A stretch of 49,130 bases of DNA from Streptosporangiales bacterium (GCA_009379995.1 WHSR01000031.1:1-49130); one strand, 5' to 3'; shown: positions 1 to 8,757, counted from the first letter of the stretch. Numbers and translations are program-made. The notes: generated from the sequence alone by a model not told the origin.

Positions 1-298
1 AGCCCAGGCAGATACGGAAAACAGCGAACAAGCGTGTATCTAGGCCGAACAGCGATTCCCACCAGCTGCCAGCCCGCCGACCTGCATCTTCACCCTCGAT
101 CGCGGCCCAGCACCCCGATTAGCTGCGGAACCCCGGTCTTGAGAACGGGTCGAGCAGGCGGCGACCAGGATCGAACTCATGACCGGGCTGCTTCCCCACC
201 GAATCGTCATCAACCAGGACCCGGGCAGCGGCCCACAGAAAGTCCACAATGGACGTCCTGATTGCATGGAGTTGCCTGGCGTGAAACCACATGGGCCG
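1..298. other. Left edge, no gene recognised
   Basis: No reading frame here resembles a known family. The short open frames on both strands give low-complexity Arg/Ser/Pro translations typical of chance frames in high-GC DNA. The methyltransferase on the minus strand ends at 299, so this is its downstream region. A tRNA-like string near 166-186 was considered and rejected. Confidence 0.5.
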
Positions 299-1156
299 TC
301 AGGCGGGGTCGGCGTCGAACTCGTAGCGGACGAACAGGCTGATGTTGCGCAACGTAGGGATGAGCTGGACGACCTGGCAGAAGAGCTTTGAGCCGCGCGG
401 CGCCAAGCCGGGCGGTAGCTCGTCAACCAGGGCTGGGGACAGGGCGCTGACCGCATCGGCGCACCGCAGCCTCGGGTTGACGCGTTCCAACTCGTGCGCG
501 TCATTGATGGCCCAATGCAGGAGCGGCGCGCCGAACTGACGCTTCAGCATCTTGTTGACGCCACGAACGCCGAGCCAGTTGTGCGTGTCGAGGGCGAGGG
601 CACCGCTTGGGAAACGCTCGGTGATCCGGCGGAAAAGCGCGTGCCCTTCGGCAGGTTGAAGGTACATGGTCAATCCCTGGGCGACGACCAGCACTGGCCG
701 GTCGGTAGGAATCTGTTCCAGCCACTCCGGATCGGTCACCGACGACGCGATCATCTGGTAGTTCCCGCGCTCGGGAAAGAGTTTGCCGCGCGCCTCGACG
801 ACCCCGGGATAGTCGATGTCGTACCAGCGCACCTCGGGCCCGGGATCGACCCGCCACACCCGAGGGTCCAGTCCGGCGCCCAGGTGGAGCACGGTGGCTT
901 GTTCATGCGCCGCAAGGAATTCCGCGGTCCAGGTGTCGAAGTACTTCGCGCGGGCCGCGACCTTGGCCCTCATGTCCTTCGGTGACACCAGTCGGGTGTT
1001 CAGCCGTGTGAAGTCGTAGTCGACTTTCTCGAACGCCTGCGCGGCCATCGTGTCACCGAGAATCGTCGGCTCGGCATGGGCGTCCATGGCCAGCCCGTAC
1101 AGCATGATCAGCGAGGTTTCCATTGCGTCCGTCAACCGAACCTTGACCTGCGTCAT
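299..1156 (-). CDS. SAM-dependent methyltransferase, Ppm1/Tcmp (LCM) family
   Basis: A 285-residue protein of the leucine-carboxyl-methyltransferase-like family, which methylates oxygen or carboxyl groups of small molecules or peptides using S-adenosylmethionine. Seen in the sequence: the SAM-binding glycine motif HLGAGLDPRVWR near residues 90-102, an acidic ribose-binding strand YDIDYPGV near residue 115, and the family motif AQGLTMYL near residue 160. Length is normal for the family. The ATG at 1156 is preceded by AAGGAG. It lies 37 bp downstream of a TetR regulator on the same strand, so the two probably form one transcript and the regulator may control this gene. The substrate cannot be read from the sequence. 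Family assignment is firm; specific function is unknown. Confidence 0.88.
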   Translation of the reverse strand: MTQVKVRLTDAMETSLIMLYGLAMDAHAEPTILGDTMAAQAFEKVDYDFTRLNTRLVSPKDMRAKVAARAKYFDTWTAEFLAAHEQATVLHLGAGLDPRVWRVDPGPEVRWYDIDYPGVVEARGKLFPERGNYQMIASSVTDPEWLEQIPTDRPVLVVAQGLTMYLQPAEGHALFRRITERFPSGALALDTHNWLGVRGVNKMLKRQFGAPLLHWAINDAHELERVNPRLRCADAVSALSPALVDELPPGLAPRGSKLFCQVVQLIPTLRNISLFVRYEFDADPA

Positions 1157-1193
1157 GACGCGTGCTCCTTTGCTGTCGCGCTGATCGCGACCT

Positions 1194-1874
1194 TCAGGTG
1201 TCTCCTCCGGGCAGCGCCTTGGCCAGTTCTACCGCCCACTGCTCGTACAGCTCGGTCAGCTCGCTTGCAGCGCCCCGCAGCGTCCGCGGCGTCGGCTCGG
1301 CCGCGGGTTCGAAGGCCCTGCGCAGCGTGGTCGCCAGCGCGTCCGCCTTGTCCTCCAGGCCGAGATCGCCCATGCCGGGCACACCTTCGAGCAGGAAGGC
1401 GCCGGTCACAGCGGCGGAAAGTCGGTAAAGCAAGGCCGGATCGGCCGCTGGGTCGTCTGCCAGCAGCCCGTGCTTGTACAGAACGGCCAAATAGCGTGCC
1501 GTCGTTTCGATCTTTCCTGTCACGAACCGCACGCCGGACTGGCTCGCCGTCATGAGTTCACCCAGGACGTCGTAGTCGCGGGTGGCAAACGCCTTGGACA
1601 GCGGTCGCCGCATGATCTGGAGGAACGTGCATCGCATCGACCGATGCAGTCGGACCTCGCCCGGATCGGCTTTCACCATGGCGAGTTGCTCGGCGAGCAT
1701 CTGCGCTGACTCGCGGGTGAGAACGCTCCCGAAGAGCTCCAACTTGCTCGGCCAGTACAGATACACGGTGCCCTTGCCAACCCCTGCCCTGCGCGCAACA
1801 TCGTCCACGGTGGTCCTGCGATACCCGAACCTGACCACCAGCGCTTCGGCTGCGTCGAGGATGCGCGCCGCCAT
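1194..1874 (-). CDS. TetR/AcrR family transcriptional regulator
   Basis: A DNA-binding repressor of the TetR family. The N-terminal helix-turn-helix is clear (TTVDDVARRAGVGKGTVYLYW region, about residues 20-40) and is followed by a helical ligand-binding domain. I chose the ATG at 1874, which has GGGAG five bases upstream and gives the usual TetR beginning MAARILDAAEALV, about 226 residues. In-frame starts exist further out (GTG 1886/1889, ATG 1937), but the ATG at 1937 lacks a ribosome site, and the palindrome at 1906-1934 would then lie inside the coding sequence. With the chosen start, that palindrome sits about 30 bp upstream as a plausible autoregulatory operator. The inducer is unknown; the adjacent methyltransferase is a candidate target. 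Confidence 0.87.
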   Translation of the reverse strand: MAARILDAAEALVVRFGYRRTTVDDVARRAGVGKGTVYLYWPSKLELFGSVLTRESAQMLAEQLAMVKADPGEVRLHRSMRCTFLQIMRRPLSKAFATRDYDVLGELMTASQSGVRFVTGKIETTARYLAVLYKHGLLADDPAADPALLYRLSAAVTGAFLLEGVPGMGDLGLEDKADALATTLRRAFEPAAEPTPRTLRGAASELTELYEQWAVELAKALPGGDT

Positions 1875-1905
1875 CTCGTCTCCCACCACGACCCCAGAGA
1901 CCCGA

Positions 1906-1934
1906 CTGACTGACCAATTTGGTTCTTCAGTCAG
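1906..1934. promoter_or_regulatory. Candidate TetR operator, inverted repeat
   Basis: The arms CTGACTGA (1906-1913) and TCAGTCAG (1927-1934) are perfect inverted repeats, and an inner CCAA-T-TTGG forms a second small dyad. It lies immediately upstream of the preferred TetR start, which is the classic position for an autoregulated TetR operator. Binding is inferred, not shown. Confidence 0.55.
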
Positions 1935-1971
1935 CATGGTGCGCCCGACGACGACGTCAACGCTCCAGCCA

Positions 1972-2012
1972 CGCGGGGACCGGCCGCACATACGTGCCGG
2001 CCGGTCCCCGCG
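1972..2012. terminator. Strong GC-rich hairpin beside the IS remnant
   Basis: A perfect 15-bp stem (CGCGGGGACCGGCCG at 1972-1986, complement at 1998-2012) with an 11-base loop. There is no U-tract. It lies between the TetR promoter region and the first recognisable transposase codons. It could act as a terminator shielding the regulator from the IS side, or be a scar of the insertion; I cannot decide which. Confidence 0.4.
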
Positions 2013-2460
2013 CAGGTACTGGCTGGTTATGGCTTCTGCGCCTCGCACTCGCGCTGGTATTGGGGGCTGAAGCTGTATCTGCTGAACACCCCGGAGGGCA
2101 TGCCGGTGGCGTGGTGCCTGGCCAGTCCGAGGCTCGGCGAACGCGAGATCGCCGAGGAGTTGCTCGCGCATGCCCGCGATATCGGCGTCTTGCGGCAGGG
2201 AGGTTGGTGGGCTGCTGGTGCGTCCGGACCGCCGCGACGAGAAGCGTCGTTTCGACAATCTTGCCGGGGTGCGTCAGTGGATCGAGTCGGTCAACGACAC
2301 CCTCAAGGGGCAACTCGACCTCGAAGGACACGGCGGCCGTACCGCGGCCGGCGTCTTCGCTGGCGTGGCTCAACGCCTGCTCGTCCTTGCCGCCGCGAAC
2401 TGGCACAACTGGCTGATCAACGCACCGCAGAAGCGCTCACTGATCAGTTACGACCACTGA
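2010..2460 (+). pseudogene. Decayed IS982-family transposase
   Basis: Two fragments of one DDE transposase lie in different frames. The first (about 2013-2190) reads GYGFCASHSRWYWGLKLYL then MPVAWCLASPRLGEREIAEE; the second (about 2210-2460) reads LVRPDRRDEKRRF, then RQWIESVNDTLKGQLDLE and VAQRLLVLAAANWHNW, ending TGA at 2458-2460. These match the middle and C-terminal blocks of IS982 transposases in the right order. The N-terminal half is missing, and part of the core between the fragments is deleted with a frameshift, so the gene is dead. It lies just downstream of the last gene of the conjugation-like operon and may mark the edge of that region. Confidence 0.85.
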
Positions 2461-2480
2461 ACCTGTTAGGAATTACTCGT

Positions 2481-3641
2481 CTAGACCTGGGAGCGGGCGC
2501 CGGGGCGGGTGAAGCCGGCGATGTTGTCCCGGTCGTCGTACGAGGCGATCTTGACGACGTCCCCGGTCTGCGGGGCGTTGATCATCTTCCCGCCGCCGAT
2601 CACGATGCCCACGTGCCCGATGTAGCCGCTGTCATACCGGAAGAACACCAGGTCGCCAGGCTGCTCCTGGCCCTCGGGCACCCTCTTGCCGAACGCGATC
2701 TGGTCGTGCGTCACCCGCGGTATCGAGATCCCGGCGCTGCGGTAGGCCATCATCGTCAACCCCGAACAGTCGAAGACGTCCGGTCCCTCGGCCCCCCACA
2801 CGTACGGCTTACCGAGCTGCGCCCTGGCGTAGGAGATCACCTTGCCGGCCACCCCCGCCGGCACCTCGCCCAACGCCTGATCGACACACGTCGCCCCGAA
2901 GTTGGCGGCCACCGCCACCGCCCCACCCCGGGCGTACCGCGACGCCCAGTCCAGCACCATGTCCACGTACCAGCCGGCGTGGTTGTAGGCGAAGATCGCC
3001 CCGTACAGATCGTCCGGCGCCCCGTTGGCCTTCAGGTAACCGGCCGCCGCCGGGATCGCGTCCTCCGGGTCGTAGACGTTCTTCCGCCCGTCGCCGTTGC
3101 CGTCGACGCCGTACGCCTCCCAGGTGGACAGCAGGAACTGCATCGGCCCCGCGGCCCCTGCGAAGTTCGTGCCGCTGGTCACACCGGGCGCGTCCAGCCG
3201 GCCGTGGTTGGTCTCCACCCGCCCGATCCCGGCCAGGATCGTCCAGTTGATCCCGTGCTTCGCCGCCGCTTCCTGGTACAGCGCGATGTAGTTGCTCGGG
3301 ATGCCGTTCTTGGCCTGATCCGACGGCTCCTGCTGGCTGCCGGTGCAGGAGCCGGCCCCGCCGAGATCGCCCAGGAAGCCACCGATCCCGCTGAGAAACG
3401 CCTGAAGGATCATCAACGGCAGAAGCACCATCACGACCAGCCCGAGGGCAAGGATCGCGATCAGACCGCCTCTGCCCAGGCCGCTGGGCCCGGGCGGGCC
3501 ACGGAAACGGCTCAGACCGCCCAGACCGCCGAGGCCAGGAGCGCCGTAACGTCCACGGATGCGGGCGTTGTCCTGGACGCGGCGACGGACGGCCCGCTGC
3601 GCCAGGTACGCCCCGGCCCGGTCGAGTAAGGGTCTGGCCAT
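2481..3641 (-). CDS. Bifunctional cell-wall hydrolase, SLT + NlpC/P60 (TcpG/VirB1-like)
   Basis: A 386-residue protein that would cut peptidoglycan so a transfer apparatus can cross the wall. A transmembrane segment lies near residues 60-85 after an Arg/Gly-rich start. A lytic-transglycosylase domain spans about 130-250, with the catalytic Glu in the GRVETNHG motif, the AGPMQFLLSTW block and a final AIFAYNHAGWYV block. A C40 NlpC/P60 domain follows from about 275, with Cys in VFDCSGL (about 291) and His in IGHVGIVIGG (about 342). Two-domain hydrolases of this kind are the TcpG/CwlT-type enzymes of Gram-positive conjugation systems. Its ATG directly follows the TAG of the preceding gene, so it is the last gene of the operon. 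Confidence 0.9.
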   Translation of the reverse strand: MARPLLDRAGAYLAQRAVRRRVQDNARIRGRYGAPGLGGLGGLSRFRGPPGPSGLGRGGLIAILALGLVVMVLLPLMILQAFLSGIGGFLGDLGGAGSCTGSQQEPSDQAKNGIPSNYIALYQEAAAKHGINWTILAGIGRVETNHGRLDAPGVTSGTNFAGAAGPMQFLLSTWEAYGVDGNGDGRKNVYDPEDAIPAAAGYLKANGAPDDLYGAIFAYNHAGWYVDMVLDWASRYARGGAVAVAANFGATCVDQALGEVPAGVAGKVISYARAQLGKPYVWGAEGPDVFDCSGLTMMAYRSAGISIPRVTHDQIAFGKRVPEGQEQPGDLVFFRYDSGYIGHVGIVIGGGKMINAPQTGDVVKIASYDDRDNIAGFTRPGARSQV

Positions 3642-4274
3642 CTACGACACGTCCCCTGCGTTTCCCGCTTCGGCGGGCGCAACGTTCGACACCTTCCATC
3701 CCCCGTCGCCCCCGATCACTGTCACGGCGAGCCGCTGGTCCGCCTGCGTGGTGCCCTTCGTGCTGGTGATCGTCTGGTCGGCCCGCACGATGGCCACCAC
3801 CGAGTCGGCGCTGACGAGCCGCGTCCCCTCGACGCTCGCCGCGCTGGTGACCACCACCTGCTCACGGGCGAGGTCCTCCCGGCCGGCGGGCGCGCCGGAG
3901 GCACCCCGTCCGATCTCTCCGGCGATCGGGTCGGTGACGTACGGCTCCAGGCGCCGCCGGTACGCCGCGGAATCCTCGTCGTGCCGGTAGGTCGTGTAGG
4001 CAGCCGTGAAACGCCGGGCCACCTCGATCGCCGCGGCCATCTCCTCCGAACTCATCGGCAGCAGCGCCTCGAGGTCGGCCGAGGAGGTGGGGCTGCCGGT
4101 GGGCGACGCGGCCGGTGGCGCGCCCGTGACGGCGCTTGCCGGCGCCGGCGCCTGTTCGGCGTCCTCGCCCGGCCGGAAGGTGGGAAGGGTGAAGTACACC
4201 CCCGCCACCGCGAGCGCCACCACCACGCCCGCGAAGGCGAGCTTGCGCTGGCCCGGCGTCGGGTCCCAGCTCAC
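3642..4274 (-). CDS. Small anchored protein of the transfer operon, VirB8/NTF2-like fold suspected
   Basis: A 210-residue protein with one N-terminal membrane helix (LAFAGVVVALAVAGVYF, about residues 12-28), a Pro/Ala/Ser-rich linker and an external domain of about 130 residues. The domain starts with a helix (AAIEVARRFTAAYTTY) and ends with a strand pattern (QRLAVTVIGGDGGWKVSNV) like VirB8/TcpC/NTF2-like domains. I do not recognise a specific family, and the fold is inferred from pattern and length. It overlaps the end of the VirB6-like gene by 4 bp and abuts the wall hydrolase gene, so it is translationally coupled inside the transfer operon. Confidence 0.75.
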   Translation of the reverse strand: MSWDPTPGQRKLAFAGVVVALAVAGVYFTLPTFRPGEDAEQAPAPASAVTGAPPAASPTGSPTSSADLEALLPMSSEEMAAAIEVARRFTAAYTTYRHDEDSAAYRRRLEPYVTDPIAGEIGRGASGAPAGREDLAREQVVVTSAASVEGTRLVSADSVVAIVRADQTITSTKGTTQADQRLAVTVIGGDGGWKVSNVAPAEAGNAGDVS

Positions 4275-6280
4275 CGCCGGCCCCTGTCGTCGTGCCCGTC
4301 GTCACGACGTTCCCGCGGCTGCAGCCAGAACGGCAGCGGCGCGGACTCGGGCCGGCGGGCCTGCGGCCGCAGCGGCGGCGGTTCCCGGCGCGGCGTGGGC
4401 GCCGCGGCTGGCCGGGAACCCCCGGACGACGTCCAGGACAGCCCGCCCGGGCTTCGGGAACTCGTCTCTCGCTGACCGGCCTTCGCGGCCGGCGCTCCCC
4501 GCGCCGGGCCTCCGCCGTCCTCGGAAACCGTATCGGCGCCCAGATCCCCGGCCGCGGCCGCGGCCCGGCCCCGCGCGGAATCGCTCCACCGCTGGTTGAG
4601 CCGGGCGCCGAGGCCCGTCCCGCTGCCGGCCATCGCCTCGCCGAGCCGGCGCCTGCGGGCGCCCACACCGTGCACCCGCTGGGGCGGCGCGCGCCGGGTG
4701 ACGGCGGTGCCGTCCTCCACGGTCGTACGCTCCCGTTCGTCGGTCTGCACGGTGCGCTCGCCCGTGTACGCGCCCGCCATCCCGACCGAGGCGAACAGGT
4801 GCTGAAACGGCTTGCGGTAGATGAACGCGACCAGCGCCAGAAGGGCGATGAGCAGGATCTGGATCCCCCAGGGCAGCGGCGAGTCCGGCGCGAGGACCAC
4901 CGAGTAGCCCAGCAGCAGCACCGCCAGCACCACCGCCACGATGACCTGCTTGAGAAGCGTGCCGAGCAGCATCTCGAACCAGCGCAGGGCGATCACCCGG
5001 CCGATGCCGGGATGCACGCCGGCGAGCAGGAACAGCGGCCCGACCATCATCAACATCAAGAAGGCGACCTTCAACACGATGAGCGTGATCGCCACCACCA
5101 GGACGAGCAGCCCGGCGAAGACCGCCGCCAGCAGCGCGGCCAGCGCGATGCCGACCCGGGTCCCCCACTGCTTGCCCTGGAACAGCGGGTAGACGGCACC
5201 GTAGTTCTCCTTGATGTCCGTCCTGACCTGCGCGTACTGCTCCTGCTTGGTCTGCACCGGCCCGCTGGCCAGCCGGTCGCTGCTCGCCGGCAGGTTGCGT
5301 GCCTCGTGCACGGCGAACGCCTGGGCGCTCAGCAGCTTGGCGCCGTTGTCCTCGACGAGCTTCGAGGACGACTGGTCCAGCCCGAACTCTCCGGCCAGCC
5401 AGGGGCGGCACACCAGCGTCGACCACAGGGTGTTCGAGGCCTGCCGGACGGTGGCGTTCTGGCCCGACACGTTGACACCGTTGCCGTTGCCTCCGCCGGG
5501 CGCCACGCAGGTCGAGCTCGGACTCGGCGTGGCCTGCCCGACGGCGGTGACGGCGGCGTTGGACATGCCGGTGACCACCGTGTTGCCCGCCTCCATCAGC
5601 TGCTGCGGCCGGTTGAGGAACCACAGCGCGCAGACGACCGCGATGATCATCCAGATCGTGCCCTCGAACGTCATCGTCGCCCGCCTGCGTACCAGCCCGT
5701 GCCAGGCGGCCCACATCGCCGCGACGAGGATCAGCGGGGTCAGGTACGGCAGGTAGAGGAAGTCCCGCAGGTTCTGCACGACGGTACTGACCTGGGCGGC
5801 GAGGTCGTCGAGCAGCGACTCGGAGTAGGCCGCCTGGTACAGGGTGATCGTGGTCCGGTCGATCGCCTTGGCGATGTCGAAGACCAGGTTGGCGCCCTGG
5901 TTTCCGACCTTGGCCAGCATGTCCGCGCAGCCCAGCTCGGTGGTGTGCCAGCGCTGGCCGGCCATGCCGTACTGCTCGTACAGCGTGGCGCCGTTCGGGC
6001 CGCGTACCGCGGGGTTCTCCCCCGGCGGTCGGATCAGCGTGTCCAGCCCGGTCCCGGCGACCTCCGGCTCCGGCGCCTCGGGATCGCTGCAGATGTCGAA
6101 CGGGTTCGACACGGCCATCGCCGGCGCCGCCGGCGCAAGCAGGAACAACGCGGCCAGCGGCAGGACCAGCGCCCGGGCTATTCGCCGAGCCCCGCGCCGC
6201 CGAGATCCATGTTGTGGGGGTCGTTTTGTCCGATTAGCCGCCCCACAACATAGATCTCGGCGATCTCGGCGGAGCATCAT
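4271..6280 (-). CDS. VirB6/TcpH-like polytopic channel protein
   Basis: A 669-residue membrane protein, likely the inner-membrane channel of a type IV secretion-like machine. A signal peptide (ALVLPLAALFLLAPAAPAMA) ends near residue 56. An external domain follows, then hydrophobic segments near 180-225, a long pair near 375-425, and more near 438-490, and finally an Arg/Pro/Ala-rich cytoplasmic tail of about 170 residues. Its ATG overlaps the TGA of the VirB4-like gene (ATGA), which fixes the start. Oddly, residues of about 6-30 are encoded by a family B hairpin (6200-6260), so a dispersed repeat is translated as an Arg-rich leader before the signal peptide. VirB6/TcpH assignment rests on topology and operon position, not on a sequence motif. 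Confidence 0.8.
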   Translation of the reverse strand: MMLRRDRRDLCCGAANRTKRPPQHGSRRRGARRIARALVLPLAALFLLAPAAPAMAVSNPFDICSDPEAPEPEVAGTGLDTLIRPPGENPAVRGPNGATLYEQYGMAGQRWHTTELGCADMLAKVGNQGANLVFDIAKAIDRTTITLYQAAYSESLLDDLAAQVSTVVQNLRDFLYLPYLTPLILVAAMWAAWHGLVRRRATMTFEGTIWMIIAVVCALWFLNRPQQLMEAGNTVVTGMSNAAVTAVGQATPSPSSTCVAPGGGNGNGVNVSGQNATVRQASNTLWSTLVCRPWLAGEFGLDQSSSKLVEDNGAKLLSAQAFAVHEARNLPASSDRLASGPVQTKQEQYAQVRTDIKENYGAVYPLFQGKQWGTRVGIALAALLAAVFAGLLVLVVAITLIVLKVAFLMLMMVGPLFLLAGVHPGIGRVIALRWFEMLLGTLLKQVIVAVVLAVLLLGYSVVLAPDSPLPWGIQILLIALLALVAFIYRKPFQHLFASVGMAGAYTGERTVQTDERERTTVEDGTAVTRRAPPQRVHGVGARRRRLGEAMAGSGTGLGARLNQRWSDSARGRAAAAAGDLGADTVSEDGGGPARGAPAAKAGQRETSSRSPGGLSWTSSGGSRPAAAPTPRREPPPLRPQARRPESAPLPFWLQPRERRDDGHDDRGRR
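6200..6260. repeat. Family B hairpin inside the VirB6-like gene
   Basis: The left arm at 6200-6219 and right arm at 6241-6260 are inverted complements with one mismatch in 20 (arm core GAGATC then ATGTTGTGGGG). The loop begins GTCGTTTTGTCCGATT, identical to the loop of the family B copy at 27155-27219. The right end is followed by a partial duplicate of the arm tip (ATCTCGGCG). It lies in frame in the first codons of the VirB6-like gene and would fold in the mRNA just after the start codon. Confidence 0.85.
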
Positions 6281-8754
6281 CGACGGGCCCCCTCCGAGAA
6301 CACGTCGACGCCGGGCTCACCGGGCCGGTAGTCCGGCTCCTCGTCGGGTCTCGACCGGGTCGGGTTCGTATCCAGCCAGCGCACCAACTCTTCGGACATC
6401 AGGTCGACGCCTACCCGCCCAGCCCGTTCGTCCAGGTCGCGGAAGACGCACTCGCCGTTGCCGAGGCTGCGCAGCGCGGCCTTGTGCTCCTCGGACGGCT
6501 CGACTCCCAGCAGCGCCATGACGTTGTCTACCTCGACTCGCTCGGAGGAACGGAACGCGAAGACACTCGACAGGCAGTTGGTGACCTGCTCGTTGAGGAG
6601 GTCACCGGCGTTCTGGCTGACCAGGATCAGGGCGGTGTTGCGGGAACGCCCCATCCGGGACACCTCGGGCACCAGCTTGGCGCCCTCGGGCGTGGAGGTT
6701 ATCGCCCACGCCTCGTCAAGGAAGATCGCTTTGGGTACGTGTCGGTCGATGCCGTTCATCAGCCTGCGGGCGAACTGGCTCACCAGGTACAGCAGCGCTA
6801 CCGACAGTCGCTGCTCGTAGCTGTAGTCGTCGCGCGGGACCGTGACGTCGGGCAGGGTCAGCCCGCTCAGGGTGAAGACGGTCGTCCACCCCTCGGTGTC
6901 GATCTGCTGCCCGCCGGACGGGTGGAAGCACAGTCGCGCCAGCCGCATGTCCGACATCGAGCGCAGCACCGCGCCGAGGTTGCGGGACGCCGGATCGGAC
7001 ATGCCCTCCAGGTGGTCGACGACCTTGGCGAGGCTCGGCCGGGGCTGATTCGCCGCCACGCCGATGGCCTGGATCATCGCGCTCTCCCGCTCCTCGCTCA
7101 TTCGGGGAAGCAGCAGGCGCAGCGTCTCCGTCGCCATCGTCTTCTTGGCCGCCAGGTCGTCGCCGAAGGAAAACGGGTCGAGCAGCCCGGGCGAGGCCGA
7201 GCCGAGCGGCAGCACCCGGGCCCGCCGGCCCCGCCGCTGCAGGAGCCGGACCAGCGACTCCGCGTCCCCCTTGGGGTCGATCGCGGCCACGGTGACCCCC
7301 CGCAGCGCGAGCTGGCAGATCAGCAGCAGCGCGAGGGTGGTCTTCCCCCCTCCCGGCTCCCCGGTGATCGCGATCGCGGTGGGTCGGTTGCGCGCGGCGG
7401 CGACGAGGGGGTCGAAGTGGACGATCGAACGGGCACGGCCCAGGGTTTCCCCGATGTACGGGCCGATCCATCCGACACCCGCCCCGTCGGGTCGGTCACC
7501 GAGGTCGACGGTCGCCGTTGGCATGCCTCCGGCGATGGTCCGCAGAGGCTGACGCTGGGTGTAGGCGCCCAGCCGAACCCGGTCACCTGGCAGTGACTCG
7601 GAAAAAAGGGAGAACTGGTCGCCGGTGGAGTTCACCACGTCGATCCCCATGTCGCGGTAGTGCTCGACAACGGCCTCCACCCGCTGGGTCAGCGTCTCCT
7701 GGGTGGGCGCGTTCACGATGAGCCGGTGCCAGCCGTACACGAACGGGAGCCGCTCCTTTGCGATGCCGTGCTCCAGCATCCGGGCCGCGTCGATCTGCTC
7801 GGCGAGGGCCAAGGGCGCTTCCGCGCCGGCCTCCCGGATGTGCTGGTCCATGTCGCGGGCGTACGCTAGCTTGCGCCCGACGTCCCTGCTGGCCCGGGAC
7901 GGCGGCACCAGCTTCATCCGCGAGCTGAACTCGACCGGGAAGGGCAGCGCGTCGGCGTAGTGCACCCACGGCTCCCCGTCCGGGAACGGCATGAGGTCCG
8001 GAAAGCGCGCGAACGACAGGAACGCGGCGTACGACTCGCCACCCGGCTGCTCGATCCGCAGCGACGTCCGCCCGTTGTGGATCTGCCCCTCCACCACCGT
8101 CTCGATCTCGCCGGGCCCCCAGGTCCGCCGGGCGCAGGCGGACAGCGGCGGGTCCGGGAGCGCGCCGGTCACGGCGTGCTGGAACAGCCACGCGACCTCG
8201 TCGGCGGTCGCGTGGCGGGCGTACAGCGCGCTGGCGCCGAGGGCCCGCCCGAGCCGCTCGGCCTGCTCGGTCCACCGGGCGATGTCCCCGCCGTCGATCG
8301 CGTCGTCCTCCAACCCGAGGGCCTTCTCGCTCCGCTGGTACAGCCGGAGGAGCTGGGAGAACACCCCGCCGTTCACCCGGGCGCCCCGCGCGCCGAGACG
8401 GACCCCCAGGTACACCTCCTTGGTCCAGAAGTCCTTGGCCCAGACGTGCCGGTACATCTCCTCGAGGTAGTTGACCCAGCCCGGCCCCCCGTCGGAGGTC
8501 GCGTCGAGGCCGGCCGCCCACTCAGCGGCCGGGTACGTGCGGTGCGCGACGCGCAGGTGCACCTCGGCGTCGGGCATCCGGATTGCGGCCAGTGCGATCT
8601 CGACGTTGTTCGCCAGGGCCTCCCGCTCCTCCGCCGTGGTGAACTCGTACGACACGGTGGGAAGCCGGAAGTACGCCCAGGCCGCAGAGTCGGTGAACAG
8701 GATCCGGTCGTCGAAGTACCGCGCGGCGAGGCGGCTACCTGGTGGCCTACGCAT
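6277..8754 (-). CDS. VirB4/TcpF-like conjugation ATPase
   Basis: An 825-residue ATPase of the VirB4/TraC class, which powers assembly and substrate transfer in type IV secretion. The N-terminal half is the usual VirB4 alpha/beta domain, including QETLTQRVEAVVEHY near residue 350. Walker A is GEPGGGKTT near residue 468; Walker B is AIFLDEAWAI near 675. The conserved downstream stretch SRMGRSRNTALILVSQN includes the sensor Gln. Length is typical. It begins 90 bp after the TcpE-MinD fusion, behind a four-copy 9-bp repeat that contains GGAG on the coding strand, and its stop overlaps the VirB6-like start. It is the most confidently identified transfer gene here. Confidence 0.92.
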   Translation of the reverse strand: MRRPPGSRLAARYFDDRILFTDSAAWAYFRLPTVSYEFTTAEEREALANNVEIALAAIRMPDAEVHLRVAHRTYPAAEWAAGLDATSDGGPGWVNYLEEMYRHVWAKDFWTKEVYLGVRLGARGARVNGGVFSQLLRLYQRSEKALGLEDDAIDGGDIARWTEQAERLGRALGASALYARHATADEVAWLFQHAVTGALPDPPLSACARRTWGPGEIETVVEGQIHNGRTSLRIEQPGGESYAAFLSFARFPDLMPFPDGEPWVHYADALPFPVEFSSRMKLVPPSRASRDVGRKLAYARDMDQHIREAGAEAPLALAEQIDAARMLEHGIAKERLPFVYGWHRLIVNAPTQETLTQRVEAVVEHYRDMGIDVVNSTGDQFSLFSESLPGDRVRLGAYTQRQPLRTIAGGMPTATVDLGDRPDGAGVGWIGPYIGETLGRARSIVHFDPLVAAARNRPTAIAITGEPGGGKTTLALLLICQLALRGVTVAAIDPKGDAESLVRLLQRRGRRARVLPLGSASPGLLDPFSFGDDLAAKKTMATETLRLLLPRMSEERESAMIQAIGVAANQPRPSLAKVVDHLEGMSDPASRNLGAVLRSMSDMRLARLCFHPSGGQQIDTEGWTTVFTLSGLTLPDVTVPRDDYSYEQRLSVALLYLVSQFARRLMNGIDRHVPKAIFLDEAWAITSTPEGAKLVPEVSRMGRSRNTALILVSQNAGDLLNEQVTNCLSSVFAFRSSERVEVDNVMALLGVEPSEEHKAALRSLGNGECVFRDLDERAGRVGVDLMSEELVRWLDTNPTRSRPDEEPDYRPGEPGVDVFSEGARR

Positions 8755-8757
8755 GGA

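Noticed and set aside
160..200. tRNA-like string GGATCGAACTCATGACC on the minus-strand sense
   Set aside because: It recalls a T-loop, but no D-arm, anticodon stem or acceptor pairing can be drawn around it.
2100..3629. Long plus-strand open frame of 509 codons over the IS remnant and the wall hydrolase gene
   Set aside because: Only the first part is transposase; the rest is the antisense shadow of the hydrolase, with Arg/Pro/His-rich low-complexity sequence.
4292..6253. Plus-strand open frame of 653 codons opposite the VirB6-like gene
   Set aside because: Arg/Gly/His/Asp-rich translation typical of the antisense frame of a high-GC gene; the minus strand has signal peptide, membrane helices and coupled start.
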